A stretch of DNA of 64,000 nt. It comes from Prostheceraeus crozeri (Eukaryota > Platyhelminthes > Polycladida > Euryleptidae). The first letter of the stretch is position 1. Each line of letters starts with the position of its first letter. The notes below the pieces were generated by a model. That model worked only from the letters and a program-made list of their open reading frames with translations. It had not been told where the DNA came from and did no database searches. Below, in pieces: positions 12,200 to 22,282 of the stretch. The DNA is taken from the NCBI GenBank assembly GCA_907163375.1, contig CAJQUW010007939.1, forward strand, positions 1 through 64,000, in the 5' to 3' direction. The position numbers and the translations under genes were made by a program.

Positions 12200-12946
12200 T
12201 CACAGCATTTGTGTTTCCTCATCAATGTCAGCATTAAAATAACTTCTCGCGTCAATTTGAGCATCTTGGCGTTTCAATTTCAACTTAACACTCCCTTCCT
12301 TGGATTTCCGTCCCCGCTTTTTGCTTTCTTCAACATCCTTCCCATCTTTTGAAGTAGATTTATCGATGGTGATTAGACACTTATCAATCGGCATTGGCTC
12401 ATAAACCAACTGTAGAACTTTCATTTGTAACGATGCCACTTTTCCGGTTGAGCCGTGAGCACCAATGTATAGACCGTTGACGTGTATTAAACCCATGTAT
12501 CGTCCGCGCTTCAGATCATCACACTCCATTGTATTTCCAAGTAGATCGAATGCTTGAAAGTGATCGGACAATTTCAAGAATAGCGTATCGAACTCGGGTA
12601 AATCCTTATAGCCACTTCCTTCCTCTAACGCCTTCCTCCAATGTGTAGGAGCACTTTCGGGCAACACAACGCATTCCTTCGCCAAAGAGTCGATGGTTTT
12701 GAGTATCATCTGCTGCCATTTCGGAAAGGTTACTCGCATTTGTCTCATGTTGCTATAACCAGATGAAGACATACCATTACTGTGGAAAAATGGAACTTGA
12801 AGGTAGAAACCATTGTCACCATAGCTCAACGTTTGGAAGTAAAAGGTATTTCCAATCCCTTGAACCTTCCTTGTCGGTCGGAATTTAAAGAGATCACGTT
12901 CAAATGAGTCGCTCTCCTCTCTAACTATAAACATTTTTTGAGACAT
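12200..12946 (-). CDS. Unrecognised Polinton protein with basic C-terminus
   Basis: A clean 248-codon frame starting MSQKMFIVREESDSFERDLF. The body is mixed alpha/beta-like with a conserved-looking glycine block (RYMGLIHVNGLYIGAHG) near residues 150-167. The C-terminal quarter has a nuclear-signal-like cluster KKRGRKSKEG. Position beside the ATPase, absence of membrane segments and the basic tail fit a nucleic-acid-binding or virion role, possibly an ssDNA-binding or replication accessory protein, but this is a guess. It is among the few genes of the block without a frame break. Confidence 0.55.
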   Translation of the reverse strand: MSQKMFIVREESDSFERDLFKFRPTRKVQGIGNTFYFQTLSYGDNGFYLQVPFFHSNGMSSSGYSNMRQMRVTFPKWQQMILKTIDSLAKECVVLPESAPTHWRKALEEGSGYKDLPEFDTLFLKLSDHFQAFDLLGNTMECDDLKRGRYMGLIHVNGLYIGAHGSTGKVASLQMKVLQLVYEPMPIDKCLITIDKSTSKDGKDVEESKKRGRKSKEGSVKLKLKRQDAQIDARSYFNADIDEETQML

Positions 12947-13095
12947 AATTCAATGTTGTACTTATTCGGAGCTTTTCAACCGTCAGCGATGAATGATAGC
13001 TTGAAAGTGATTAAAGAGTACAAGCGCGTCTCTCTTATATACATATTCACATGAGTCATCAATCAATGATGACGTGTCAATCCATGATTCGTCGT

Positions 13096-13545
13096 CTACA
13101 GCAACACTGCGGCACCTGCTACAACTTTCCCTAGTGGACTGTTGAGTACATTGTAAATGCTGTTTCCAATATAATTCAACATATTCAAAAACCCACCACC
13201 TCCACGCTGAACTAAGTTCCGCCTTTTCATATCACTGCTTCTTGGATTTGAAAATTTTCTAATGCTGTTTAGAGAATCAGTACTCAATAAAGGTTTGTAT
13301 ATTGGGAGGCATTTGTGTATTGCAAAAGCCAAATCACGGATGAAATCATCACTTGAGTTTTGAATTAATTTGCACTTAACTTTATTGTTTCGCATGCTGT
13401 TTAACTTTCGCAACGCCTTCTTAAACTGACTTGAAGGTCTAAAAGAACCATTCTTCCGAGAAAAAGATGCCTTTCGTTTTGCAGTCATTTTTATTGTGTT
13501 AAAAGCAAAGCATTTATGAAAATACGCATTTTTGCTTAGTTCCAT
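13096..13545 (-). CDS. Small basic virion-associated protein candidate (RRxLxQRGGG type)
   Basis: 149 codons; Lys/Arg/Asn/Ser-rich with SDDFIRDLAFAI in the middle, then KRRNLVQRGGGGFLNML and a hydrophobic, glycine-containing C-terminus. The combination of a 'SDxFIRD' segment, a 'KRRxLxQRGGG' motif and a hydrophobic tail recurs in small Polinton/adintovirus proteins with adenovirus core or pVI-like character. It may start at the internal Met of MTAKRKASFSRK (about residue 20). The function, membrane-active or core protein, is inferred. Confidence 0.55.
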   Translation of the reverse strand: MELSKNAYFHKCFAFNTIKMTAKRKASFSRKNGSFRPSSQFKKALRKLNSMRNNKVKCKLIQNSSDDFIRDLAFAIHKCLPIYKPLLSTDSLNSIRKFSNPRSSDMKRRNLVQRGGGGFLNMLNYIGNSIYNVLNSPLGKVVAGAAVLL

Positions 13546-13764
13546 GCAACAAAGTCAAACGGTAACAGATGGTAGGTCGTAGTCATCAACATCACTCAAA
13601 GTCTGAGTCGTTGCAGTTATAAGCTGTTCTATATTACACATTAAATCCTTTGATAGAGGACAGCATGAAACAGCATGGTTTTGAAGCGAAGACTTTTAAA
13701 AGATTAGCATAGTATGCTCTAAACTTGATTATGTCCCGGTCATCTTGCACTGCCACATTGACGC

Positions 13765-14049
13765 TCATCGACGGGGGTCCAAAAACATGTCCACCTTGAA
13801 TTTACCACCATTTTCATCATAGTGGCTAAATACGATTATATCATGGAAAAAAGTCTTCAATTTCCGTGTTCTCATTTCACAATAGCAACGAGAACTCTGT
13901 GGAATAGCTTCCGTCAAATTCAGAGGCTTGAACACTTCATCGAGCCAAAATCGTAGTACTCGCGTAAGGGCATTGGTCAATATCCTCATTAAGAGTTTCT
14001 GAAGTTCAATATCATCTTCACAATGGTAGAATGTGACAATATCCTCCAT
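13765..14049 (-). CDS. Small unrecognised ORF in the Polinton block
   Basis: 94 codons starting MEDIVTFYHCEDDIELQKLL, rich in Leu, Arg and aromatic residues, with no signal peptide, membrane segment or metal-binding pattern that I recognise. It has the orientation and spacing of its neighbours, the only reason to treat it as a gene. It could also be a fragment of a longer frameshifted protein extending into 13,560-13,765. Confidence 0.35.
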   Translation of the reverse strand: MEDIVTFYHCEDDIELQKLLMRILTNALTRVLRFWLDEVFKPLNLTEAIPQSSRCYCEMRTRKLKTFFHDIIVFSHYDENGGKFKVDMFLDPRR

Positions 14050-14275
14050 CAGATCTATAAGATCAGCTTTGTAACCAATAACATCATTTGCAGAGTAGAA
14101 ATCTTGCTAGTAAACAGATTGTCTTTGTGAATAATTGAAACAGGAATGATCGTGGTAAATGGCATGTTTATTAATGTCTACAATCCTCAACAAGTATGGT
14201 TGTAATAGAAGTGTGATAACCTTATATACAAAAGCTGCACAATAGCAACCAATCACAGACACGCATGATGACTCA

Positions 14276-14782
14276 TCATGAACGATATACAGTGACTGTT
14301 GAAATTATTTCTTCATCACAAAGGGGACAAAATGTAGTTTCCAAGGGTATATAGCATGTAGAACACATGACAAAATGAGAACATGGTAAGAAGAGAAGGG
14401 ATTTTTCCCGTTCAAAACACCTAATGCAGTTCCGTTCACATAATAGTTTAAACGTCTCTGTTTCTAATTTCTTTCTGAAGTCACTTTCATTGTTAGAACA
14501 TTTTGATAAATCAATTGAAGGTTTCACTTTTTTTATCTCCGTTTCAGAAAGTTCCAATTTCATCCTCCTAATTTCACTGTCTTTATAATGTAGCATTGAG
14601 AAATCTTCTATCCAACTACGATCCAATTTAGCATTCATGGTATGCTCATCCAGATCCATTAGTCGTTCAACTAAATCACCAGCTTTGATATTTTCATTTA
14701 GATTTGTAACAGTTTCTATAGCCTTTAGCGAATAACCAAGGTCTCTTGCAACAATCCATGAAATTGGGTAACTAACCATCAA
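14276..14782 (-). CDS. IAP-type RING protein with UBA-like N-terminus
   Basis: 168 codons, intact. The C-terminus shows a C3HC4 RING of the inhibitor-of-apoptosis kind: CIRCFEREKSLLFLPCSH, then MCSTC and FCPLC. The N-terminal ~45 residues (RDLGYSLKAIETVTN...LVERLMDLDE) resemble the UBA helix bundle preceding the RING in BIRC proteins. No BIR domain is present. Expected activity is E3 ubiquitin ligase, plausibly blunting host cell death, as IAP-like genes do in other DNA viruses; the target is unknown. It is the first gene of the minus-strand block. A piggyBac element is inserted only ~22 bp upstream of its start, likely separating it from its promoter. Confidence 0.75.
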   Translation of the reverse strand: MMVSYPISWIVARDLGYSLKAIETVTNLNENIKAGDLVERLMDLDEHTMNAKLDRSWIEDFSMLHYKDSEIRRMKLELSETEIKKVKPSIDLSKCSNNESDFRKKLETETFKLLCERNCIRCFEREKSLLFLPCSHFVMCSTCYIPLETTFCPLCDEEIISTVTVYRS

Positions 14783-14894
14783 GCAACTTCCACGTATTTA
14801 TAACTTAACCTAGTTATGAAAATATATAAAATTGTCATCATAGTCACAATGGCCACAATTGTCGCATTTGAGCAAGCAGTCTCAAAGAAACACC

Positions 14895-15170
14895 TGTTTA
14901 AGTACCGAAATAGATGTTCGCATCCCTATTCTAATTCACATACTCTAATTCAATTTCGGAACAAGGCGTTCCGAATCATTGAGTATGATCTCAATTCGCC
15001 TATCAATCGGAACGCGGTTCCTATTTACATGTTCCTATCCATGTTCGCATCCATTCGCAATTCGGAACATGTTCATATCCATGTTCGCATTCGCAATTCG
15101 GAACATGTTCGCATTGGCAATTCGGAACACATGTTCCTATCCATGTTCGTATCCACTATCAGTGCGTCCG
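14895..15170. repeat. Short tandem/inverted repeat cluster in piggyBac 5' region
   Basis: Repeated permutations of CATGTTCGCATTCGCAATTCGGAA with related inverted forms (GGAACATGTTC is itself palindromic). About six to eight degenerate copies occur. Subterminal repeats of this sort can bind transposase, but no specific role can be shown. Confidence 0.6.
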
Positions 15171-15188
15171 CAATTCTAACTACTGTGA

Positions 15189-15681
15189 ACAGTTCAGAAA
15201 GTGCATCTTCTGATGCTTCTGGTGACTCTATGTCAGACTGGTGTCATTCGAGATCCTGATAGTGATTCAGATCCACAATACGTAGCTCCTTCAGGAAGAG
15301 TATGGAAAGGAGTGTCCCCTGTTACATGAAGAACTCGTTCAGCGAATCTATTTACAGCATCTCCTGGTCCCTCGGTGCATGTCTGCAGCGAAAGGGATTC
15401 TTTGGTTCAATTTATTACAGACGAGATGTTGAGTGACATCATCAAATGGACAAATAAATATGGGCGACGAAATTGCAAAGATTGGGTGGATATTACTCTA
15501 GTTGAACTGAATGCATGGATTGGACTTTTATTTCTGTCGGGAGTTTCAAAAGGAAATCATGAGAACATACGACAAATGTGGCAAGATAGTCCTCGTTCCC
15601 GTCCAGTTTTCAAAGCTACAATGTCTGTAAAGCGCTTCGAAATGATCCGACGATGTTTGCGATTTGATGATGCGAACACTC
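15189..15681 (+). pseudogene. piggyBac transposase, 5' part
   Basis: An acidic Ser/Asp-rich N-terminus is followed, after at least one frame change near 15,330, by the DDE_Tnp_1_7 N-terminal region. This has FITDEMLSDIIKWTNKYG, then DITLVELNAWIGLLFLSG and FKATMSVKRFEMIRRCLRFD. It runs to the CACTC target site where the Gypsy element enters and resumes in the same frame at 19,703. The exact start is unclear because of the frame change. Confidence 0.85.
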
Positions 15682-15930
15682 TGTTAGAGAATTATGACAT
15701 GACAGATAAGTGAATGAATGAATGAGTGAGTAATGTGTGCTTGTGCGTCGGACGCTGGTGGCGATCTGCACTGTGTAACCTTTGTATCATTCTCCCTTTT
15801 CTTACTTATTGGATGTGTAGAGACTGACTAGGCAGACGATCTCTGTACGGCGTGCTAACGAGTGGAGTGAAGAGAGTAACGGGAAGTAAACGGTTTCAGT
15901 TTCGACGGGTTTGTTTTCAATTTAACTACA
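15682..15930 (+). repeat. 5' LTR of the Gypsy element (249 bp)
   Basis: Begins TGTTAG and ends CTACA (TG...CA). It matches the 3' LTR at 19449-19697 over its full length, apart from one C/T difference that I can see (CTTACTTATT versus CTTATTTATT). It is preceded by CACTC, the target duplication. Confidence 0.95.
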
Positions 15931-15945
15931 AGCTATCACGGCATA

Positions 15946-16611
15946 ATGGCTACTCCTCGAATAACGGATATCATCAATCAATATGACGGCTCTACGAAAA
16001 GTGGAAAAAAGTGGAAAGCTCCAGAAAGTGGAAGACCTGGTAAACTTTCTACCATTATTTCTCGTGGGCGACGCATTCGCAGTTTACGACGCTTTGAGTG
16101 ACAAAGTGAAATCTGACTATCCTTGTCTTAAGGCCGAACTGTTAAAGGCTTTCTCGTTGGATGCATTCTCGGCCTTGAGCTTCTTTGCGATCGACGACAT
16201 ATTCCAGGTGAAAGTGTTGACGTTTATCTCGCCGATCTGTACGTCTCGTCGGCCTCATTGGAGATGGAAATGAACTGTTGAAGTGCGCGTTTGTATCAGG
16301 TCTACCAAGCGACATCAAACTTCAGTTAAAGGCGGCCTCCAAAGTTGGAATCAATGTCTCTAGCGGAGGTGGCGGAGAGAGCGAGGTCAATCAATTTCAA
16401 GGAGAACCGAACTGTGTCTGCAGTGCGGCCCGCAACGATTAAGTCGAGGAGGAAAGTCAGCCCTATTCGGAAGTGTTACCGATGCGGTGAGCATGGACAC
16501 CTGGCACGGGCCTGCCCTCAGACAAAGATCAAAAGGTGCTGCTTCTTGTGTGGTGAAGATGGTCATTTCGTCGCTCAGTGCCCAATGCGTAAGGACTCAA
16601 AAAACGAGTAA
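15946..16611 (+). pseudogene. Gag with two CCHC zinc knuckles, frameshifted
   Basis: Starts with ATG at 15946 (MATPRITDIINQYDG). A frame change near 15,990 leads into a capsid-like segment (LVNFLPLFLVGDAFAVYDAL), and another near 16,180. The last frame (16345-16611) has two retroviral-type knuckles, CYRCGEHGHLARAC and CFLCGEDGHFVAQC, which bind genomic RNA. It stops just before the protease region. Confidence 0.85.
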
Positions 16612-19435
16612 CGGGGACCGCCATCTGCGCCAGCGGTTTCCCTCCCTTGAAGAGAGCGCAATTACCGACTATTCAAGCGTGCATTAACAAACGACCAGTG
16701 AACGCCTCGTCGATTCCGGCTGTGTATGGACTATTGTTTCGCGACTTGTTCTCCCCTCAGGTGAGTTGACTAGGGGCCGGAAGTTAAGTATACTTATGAT
16801 GAATGGTGAGACTGCTGTTAGTGACCAATACGGCTAATTGCGAGATAGAAATTGCGGGACGGTTGATAAGCATTAAATGTGTGGTAGCGGACATTATTCC
16901 CGGATTTGGCGCGTACATCGGGATGGACGCGGTCTATGAGTTGGGTGGAGTGAGTATTTCTGGCGACGGGAAAATAGTACGTTTTGGTAGCATATGCTCT
17001 GTTTCCGCGATTGAACAACCCATGCAGATTGAAGACAAAGATTTTACGGCAAGTTTCACAGGGGGCAGATGGTTAGTATCATGGAAGTGGGTAGATAAAG
17101 ACTCAGAACCTCGTTTAACAAATTCGATACATAATTACAAAATGGACACAGATACTGCGGCGGAATTTTCATCAGAAATTGACAATTGGATTAAAGAAGG
17201 GTGGCTGAGACCATACGACGGTGATCATGAAGGCATTATACCTCTAATGGCTGTAGTGCAGCGCAATAAAGGTAGTGTGAGACCGGTCCTCGACTTCAGA
17301 GAGCTCAATGATTTTGTTTCGAGTCATACAGGAAGGAGTGTAGTCTGTGGGGACAAATTGAGAGCTTGGCGTAAGCTGGGTTCAAATTTGTCTCTTATTG
17401 ATTTGAAAAAAGCCTATCTCCAAGTCCACGTAGACCCCTCTCTGTGGCGTTATCAGGTTGTCATGTACAAAAGTGAGAAATATTGTTTAACGAGGCTGGG
17501 TTTTGGCTTAAATGTGGCACCGAAAATTATGACGGCCATCGTGAATCATGTGCTGAGCCAGGATGAAGAGGTAAAGGCTGGAACCGACTCATACATCGAC
17601 GATATTGTCGTGAATGAAAGTGTTGTATCTGCAGATCGCGTGTCTCAAGTGCTTCGTAGATTTGGACTTCAGGCGAAGGGGCAGCTTCACTGGCAGGGGC
17701 TAGAGTTCTGGGCTTGCGAGCTTTCGACAGTAATGGTCTTATCCGATGGAAACGAGATAACGTCCTCGTCTCGCCTAAAGGATCAATGACTCGCCGCGAA
17801 TTATTTTCATTTTGTGGTAAACTAGTAGGCCACTTTCCGGTCGCCTCTTGGCTAAGGCCTGCCTGCTCCTATTTGAAGCGGTTGTCTAATAGCGGTGGCG
17901 GATGGGATGATCTTGTCGAAGATCGTATAGTATCGCTGGTTCAAAGATTGTGGGAGCGAGTGAGCAAGGAGGACCCAGTCAAGGGAGTATGGGCTGTCCC
18001 TAATCAGCAAGCAGGTCGCGTGTGGTGTGACGCAAGTAGTATTGCAACAGGTGTGTGTCTCGAGGTAGACGGCGAAGTGGTTGAGGACGGTTGCTGGCTA
18101 CGACGCGAGGACGATTCTGCCCATATTAACTTAGCGGAGCTCGAATCTATACTGAAAGGAGTGAATTTAGCCGTATCATGGGGACTTAAGAAGTTGGACA
18201 TAATGACCGATTCCAGTACTGTTTACGGTTGGTTGAAGAATCTCACGACTGAACGGTCTCGAGTGCAAACTCATGGTATGGCTGGAGCGCTGATCCATCG
18301 AAGGTTAGGGATCCTGTATGATACTATGACGGAGTACTGCATGGAAATGCTACCAATACTGGTTAGATCGGCCGAGAATAAAGCTGATCGGCTAACGCGA
18401 GTTCCGAAGGAATGGCTGCGGACCGACACAGTGTGCTGTGTGGCTTCTGAAAATCATGTAACGATCAGTGATAGAATCAAGCTTGTGCACGAAGAGATTC
18501 ATTGCGGAATTGACAAGACGTTGTATCTCTTCCGTTCTTGTTATCCTGAAATTGAGATAGATCGTGAAACTGTTCGATGTGTGGTGCAGAGTTGTGTTGA
18601 ATGTTCTACTATTGATCCGGCTCCTATTCGCTGGGAGAGGGGAGAACTGAGTGTAGGGGAGAATTGGAAGAGACTAGCATGTGATACCACCCTCTATAAT
18701 GGCAAGAAATTTCTTACAATTATTGACAGTGGCCCTAGTCGCTTCGCCATATGGAAAGAACTACCGAATGAGAGGCTTGCTACAGTTATCAATGCGTTCA
18801 TGACTGTTTTTCGCGAGATGGGGCCACCAGTGGAGTTGCTGTTGGATAATTCGACAACATTTAAGTCTGAGCAATTGATAGAAGCGTGTCGTGCCTGGGG
18901 AGTGCGAGTAATTTATCGAGCAGCTTATCGACCGAGTGGGAATGGAACGATAGAGCGGCATCACCGGACTATCAAAAGAAACTCAGCGCGAACTGGACAG
19001 TCGCCATTGACTGCCGTTTTTTGGTACAATTTTTTGCCTCTGGTTGGTGATGATCCTCATTCAGCTCCCCATCGACGATTGTTTAGACGGAAATGGAGTT
19101 GTCCGCTGCAACGAAACGATTCAGTCGAACATTCTGCGCATCATTCTCAATTCTCCGAAGGTGATATGGTCTATGTGAAGCCTCCAAATGCAAGATGCAC
19201 CACGCGGTGGGGTACAGGAGAAATAACGAGAATCACCGACGGTGGAGCAATCGAGGTGGACGGAGTGCATCGCCATATATCGGATATCAGGAGAATACGA
19301 CTTGACTCTCATTCTGATGACGACGACTCATCTAACCTGAATTCCGAGGATCCTGACATCCCAAGTGAGCAAAGACGAAGTGAAAGAGTGACAGCTGAGC
19401 CTTGGCGCTATACGGACTCAGATTATGATTCTTAA
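16612..19435 (+). CDS. Gypsy pol: protease, RT, RNase H, integrase
   Basis: Domains in order: aspartic protease with RLVDSGC (DSG at 16712-16720) and a later YIGMDAVYELGG; reverse transcriptase with VRPVLDFRELND, LSLIDLKKAYLQVHVD, CLTRLGFGLNVAP and catalytic YIDD near 17,595; RNase H with VWCDASS, the AELES acidic residue and MTDSSTVYGWL; integrase with an HHCC zinc site (VHEEIH...CVVQSCVEC), CDTT, DNSTTFKSE and a Glu in GTIERHHRT. The C-terminal ~100 residues form a chromatin- or DNA-binding-like tail. The frame changes at about 16,830 and at a GGGG run near 17,680. The second could be a ribosomal shift or a homopolymer error; the rest is open for 573 codons. Confidence 0.9.
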
Positions 19436-19448
19436 AATCAGGTGGCGA

Positions 19449-19697
19449 TGTTAGAGAATTATGACATGACAGATAAGTGAATGAATGAATGAGTGAGTAA
19501 TGTGTGCTTGTGCGTCGGACGCTGGTGGCGATCTGCACTGTGTAACCTTTGTATCATTCTCCCTTTTCTTATTTATTGGATGTGTAGAGACTGACTAGGC
19601 AGACGATCTCTGTACGGCGTGCTAACGAGTGGAGTGAAGAGAGTAACGGGAAGTAAACGGTTTCAGTTTCGACGGGTTTGTTTTCAATTTAACTACA
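19449..19697 (+). repeat. 3' LTR of the Gypsy element (249 bp)
   Basis: Same length and termini as the 5' LTR, followed at once by CACTC and the resumed piggyBac transposase frame. Confidence 0.95.
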
Positions 19698-20821
19698 CAC
19701 TCGAAAAGCTAGAGTTGAGAGTGATGACAAGTTCGCTGCATTTAGAGAAATTTGGAACAAGTTTATTGAACAATGCAAGATCCCTTACGAGCCATTTGAA
19801 ATGCTTTGTAGTGATGAACAATTGATACCGTTTCGTGGTAGATGCTCATTCCGGCAACACCTTCGTTCAAAACCTGACAAGTATGGGCTAAAGATATTCT
19901 TGATTGTTGATTGCACTACTGGATTCATTTGTGATGGCATTCCTTATACCGGTAAGGAAAAAACAATGTTCGCGCGCAGGGATTGGCGAAAAACATCGTG
20001 AGAGGTTGTGTGAACGTTTTTGCAACAGTGGCCGAAACATAACATTTGATAACTTTTTCGCTGATTTCAGTCAAGCTGAGGAACTGCATTTGAGGCGACT
20101 GTCTGTCGTTGGCACTGTGCGAAAAAACAAAGCAGATTTACCAAGGGAATTTTCTGACCCTAAAGCTAGAGTTGACGGATCAACTTTAGACAAAAAAACG
20201 ACATTTGTATCTTTTATTCCCAAGAAAAACAAGTCTGTTGTGCTTCTCTCAACAATCCATGATGACCGCAAGATTGATGAAAGCACAGGAAAACCGGACA
20301 TAATTCTATTTTACAACAGCACTAAGGGTGCTGTAGATACGGTAGACCAACTCTGCCACTCATATTCGCCACAAAGGCAGACTAAGCGATGGCCACTGGC
20401 CTACCTCATGAACCTGCTAAATTTGGCATCGATCAATGGATTCATCTTGTTCCGCATGCAAAATCCAGATAATGTTTCCAACAGTAGTTGCAAGAGAAGA
20501 ATTTTCATCCAAGATTTGGGACTTGAAATGATCAAGCCATTGATGACAGAGCGTGCAAGCTCTTTCCAAGGTCTCTCAGTTCCGATTCAGAACGCTATGA
20601 TTGCCTGTGGAGTAGCAAGAGTGGCATTTTCTCAAGAGCAGTCGGTCAGTAGACTTGCAAATGATGGCGTAAAAGCTTCGAGGAAAAGGTGCTACCGCTG
20701 TGTGCAGGAACATCCCGATAGAAAATCGTCTCGTGTCTGCCAAAAATGGGATCGGTGTGTTTGTGCCTCCCATTCTACAAAGATGAACTCATTCGCTTGC
20801 AGTTATCCCAAGTGCTCATAA
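19698..20821 (+). pseudogene. piggyBac transposase, catalytic 3' part
   Basis: Continues the DDE_Tnp_1_7 domain. The three catalytic Asp positions are visible: CSDEQLIPFRGRCSFRQ near 19,812, NITFDNFFADF near 20,048, and KGAVDTVDQLCHSYSPQRQT near 20,340, followed by KRWPLAYLMNLLNLA. The C-terminus is Cys-rich (CYRCVQEHPDRKSSRVC...), the zinc-binding domain that recognises the element ends. One frame change occurs near 19,975. Apart from that shift and the retroelement insertion the protein looks complete, so this copy died mainly by insertion. Confidence 0.9.
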
Positions 20822-22282
20822 ACAGTCTATTGTTAGAGATTCTCCATGTATAGCCCTACGAGTTTATGCAGTTACAATGTGCTCTCATCAATGTTTAGGC
20901 TACATTGGTTGCCACTGCTTCTTTACAGAATGCCAATGAATGCCAATGTGATTCATCTCTTGAAGTCTAGAAAAATCCATTAATTGATTGAATAACACGC
21001 TGTTTTGATAGTCGCAGCATCATAATTTTGGTTAGTTTTCCATTTGAGTCACCGTAAATAATGACAAACAACATAAAAAAATGATAGTTTGGTAATGTAG
21101 TGTCATGATTTCTACAAATTACCAACTTGGGTCCCTGAAGACCCATTCCGCGCGAATTTGGAAGTGAACTCTTGTGTGCATCCTAGGGTTAAAGGAAGCG
21201 GTGGTGGCCGGAGAATAATTGTCCGTTGCAGTAGGCCTACATGTGCAATAATGAGAAGAGAAAATTAAGTCACATTATTAAATCGAAATGATTATATCAA
21301 TTCCAAAGAACAATTCGACGCGCGGTTATAACGGAGTAAGAAAAATAATCAAAAATTATTTGAACAGAATAATTATTTCGCCGGTCTGGCCGCTTCAACT
21401 GAATCATTTACACTGCAAAGATATTTCAAAGATAAATTCAAAGTTGTGATAATGCTATCAAAGTCAAATCGCATTTCATAGTCAAGATATCTCTCACATA
21501 CTGTACCATAGAAATTAACAATACCATAGAAAGACCTAGAATGGAAATTGCATGAAAATTACGGCACACTCCGGGGGAACTTAGTTGGGGCAAAAAGAAA
21601 ATTTTGCGAACTGGCTTTCTTGTTTTCTGGTTGGCATTTTCAATTATCAAGTCAATTTGTGATTTGGATTGTTGCCCCTTGTCCAAAGATCATGTACACA
21701 AAAGCAATAATGAATTTACAAAATAGTGCAACGACAGGATGAAAAAGAAGGAAATCCTTTAAAACGCTCTGTATGGTCATCATTTTGAAATATCGCTCCT
21801 ATAATCAATCAAGAGTATAATCAGACACATATGCAACTTGTAATGTCGATTTACAGAGCATGTATTGGTCCAGCTTGAAATCAGAGGCCAAGAAATCTCA
21901 GAGCATTCATTTTACTTTAAATGGTTCCCCTGTTCACTAAATTTGAACAATTTTCAAAATCTTTGCATACTTTCGAATATCAGCTGCCAAAATATCATCA
22001 CACTGTGTCATATAAATCATTTAGTGATTAATTGAAAAGTTCCAACGGCATTTTATTTATCTGATAAATCTCTGTCGTTAAAGAAGCTTTCGATGTGTTT
22101 ATTCCAGAAGAGCGCTAGGTTTCTTGACCGTTAGAAGGAGAAATTATCCAATAATTAGAATTTTTATCTTTGAATTCTTGAAATGTTCTTACAACCAGTA
22201 CACCGACTACCTTCGATTATGACTCCGTGAACCAAATTTTAATTCGTATTCCAGTGTTGAAAAATTGCAGAATAGTTGTTAA
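20822..22282. other. piggyBac 3' end and host-like spacer, no gene seen
   Basis: To 21192 this is the 3' untranslated part of piggyBac. Beyond it the Polinton does not visibly resume and no frame resembles polymerase B. Short frames at 21438-21742 have no recognisable content. Confidence 0.5.

Larger units (their letters stand above)
5622..14804 (-). mobile_element. Polinton/Maverick (adintovirus-like) remnant
   Basis: Eleven minus-strand genes form one co-oriented block: RING protein, two or three small proteins, packaging ATPase, a coiled-coil-like protein, integrase, minor capsid candidate, PX-like protein, major capsid protein and adenain-like protease. Double-jelly-roll capsid, packaging ATPase, adenain protease and retroviral-type integrase together are diagnostic of Polintons. 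Protein-primed DNA polymerase B is not visible anywhere in the window and no terminal inverted repeats were found, so the copy is truncated. The right boundary is a piggyBac insertion at TTAA 14805-14808; the left runs into the T tract. Several genes carry one or more frameshifts. The copy is described as found and no repaired sequence is given. Confidence 0.9.
15682..19697 (+). mobile_element. Gypsy (Ty3)-type LTR retrotransposon, 4,016 bp
   Basis: Two 249-bp LTRs flank gag and pol. The domain order protease, reverse transcriptase, RNase H, integrase is that of Ty3/Gypsy. CACTC at 15677-15681 and 19698-19702 is a perfect 5-bp target duplication inside the piggyBac transposase. Near-identical LTRs mean a recent insertion, yet gag and pol contain several frame changes. 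Those are more likely consensus errors or recoding than old decay. A primer-binding site is not obvious after the 5' LTR, and the polypurine tract before the 3' LTR is weak. Confidence 0.92.
14805..21192 (+). mobile_element. piggyBac element, interrupted by an LTR retrotransposon
   Basis: The right end is CATCCTAGGG followed by TTAA at 21189-21192, the expected piggyBac terminus plus target. The left end is proposed at TTAA 14805-14808 followed by CCTAG, which only partly mirrors the right terminus. Between them lies a plus-strand transposase split by a Gypsy element. The insertion sits in the upstream region of the Polinton RING gene. Order of events: Polinton, then piggyBac, then Gypsy. Confidence 0.7.

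Noticed and set aside
18004-19538. Minus-strand frames opposite the Gypsy pol gene
   Set aside because: Shadows of the plus-strand polyprotein.
21193-22282. Continuation of the Polinton (polymerase B) beyond piggyBac
   Set aside because: No polymerase B motif or long frame on either strand; the DNA looks host-like.
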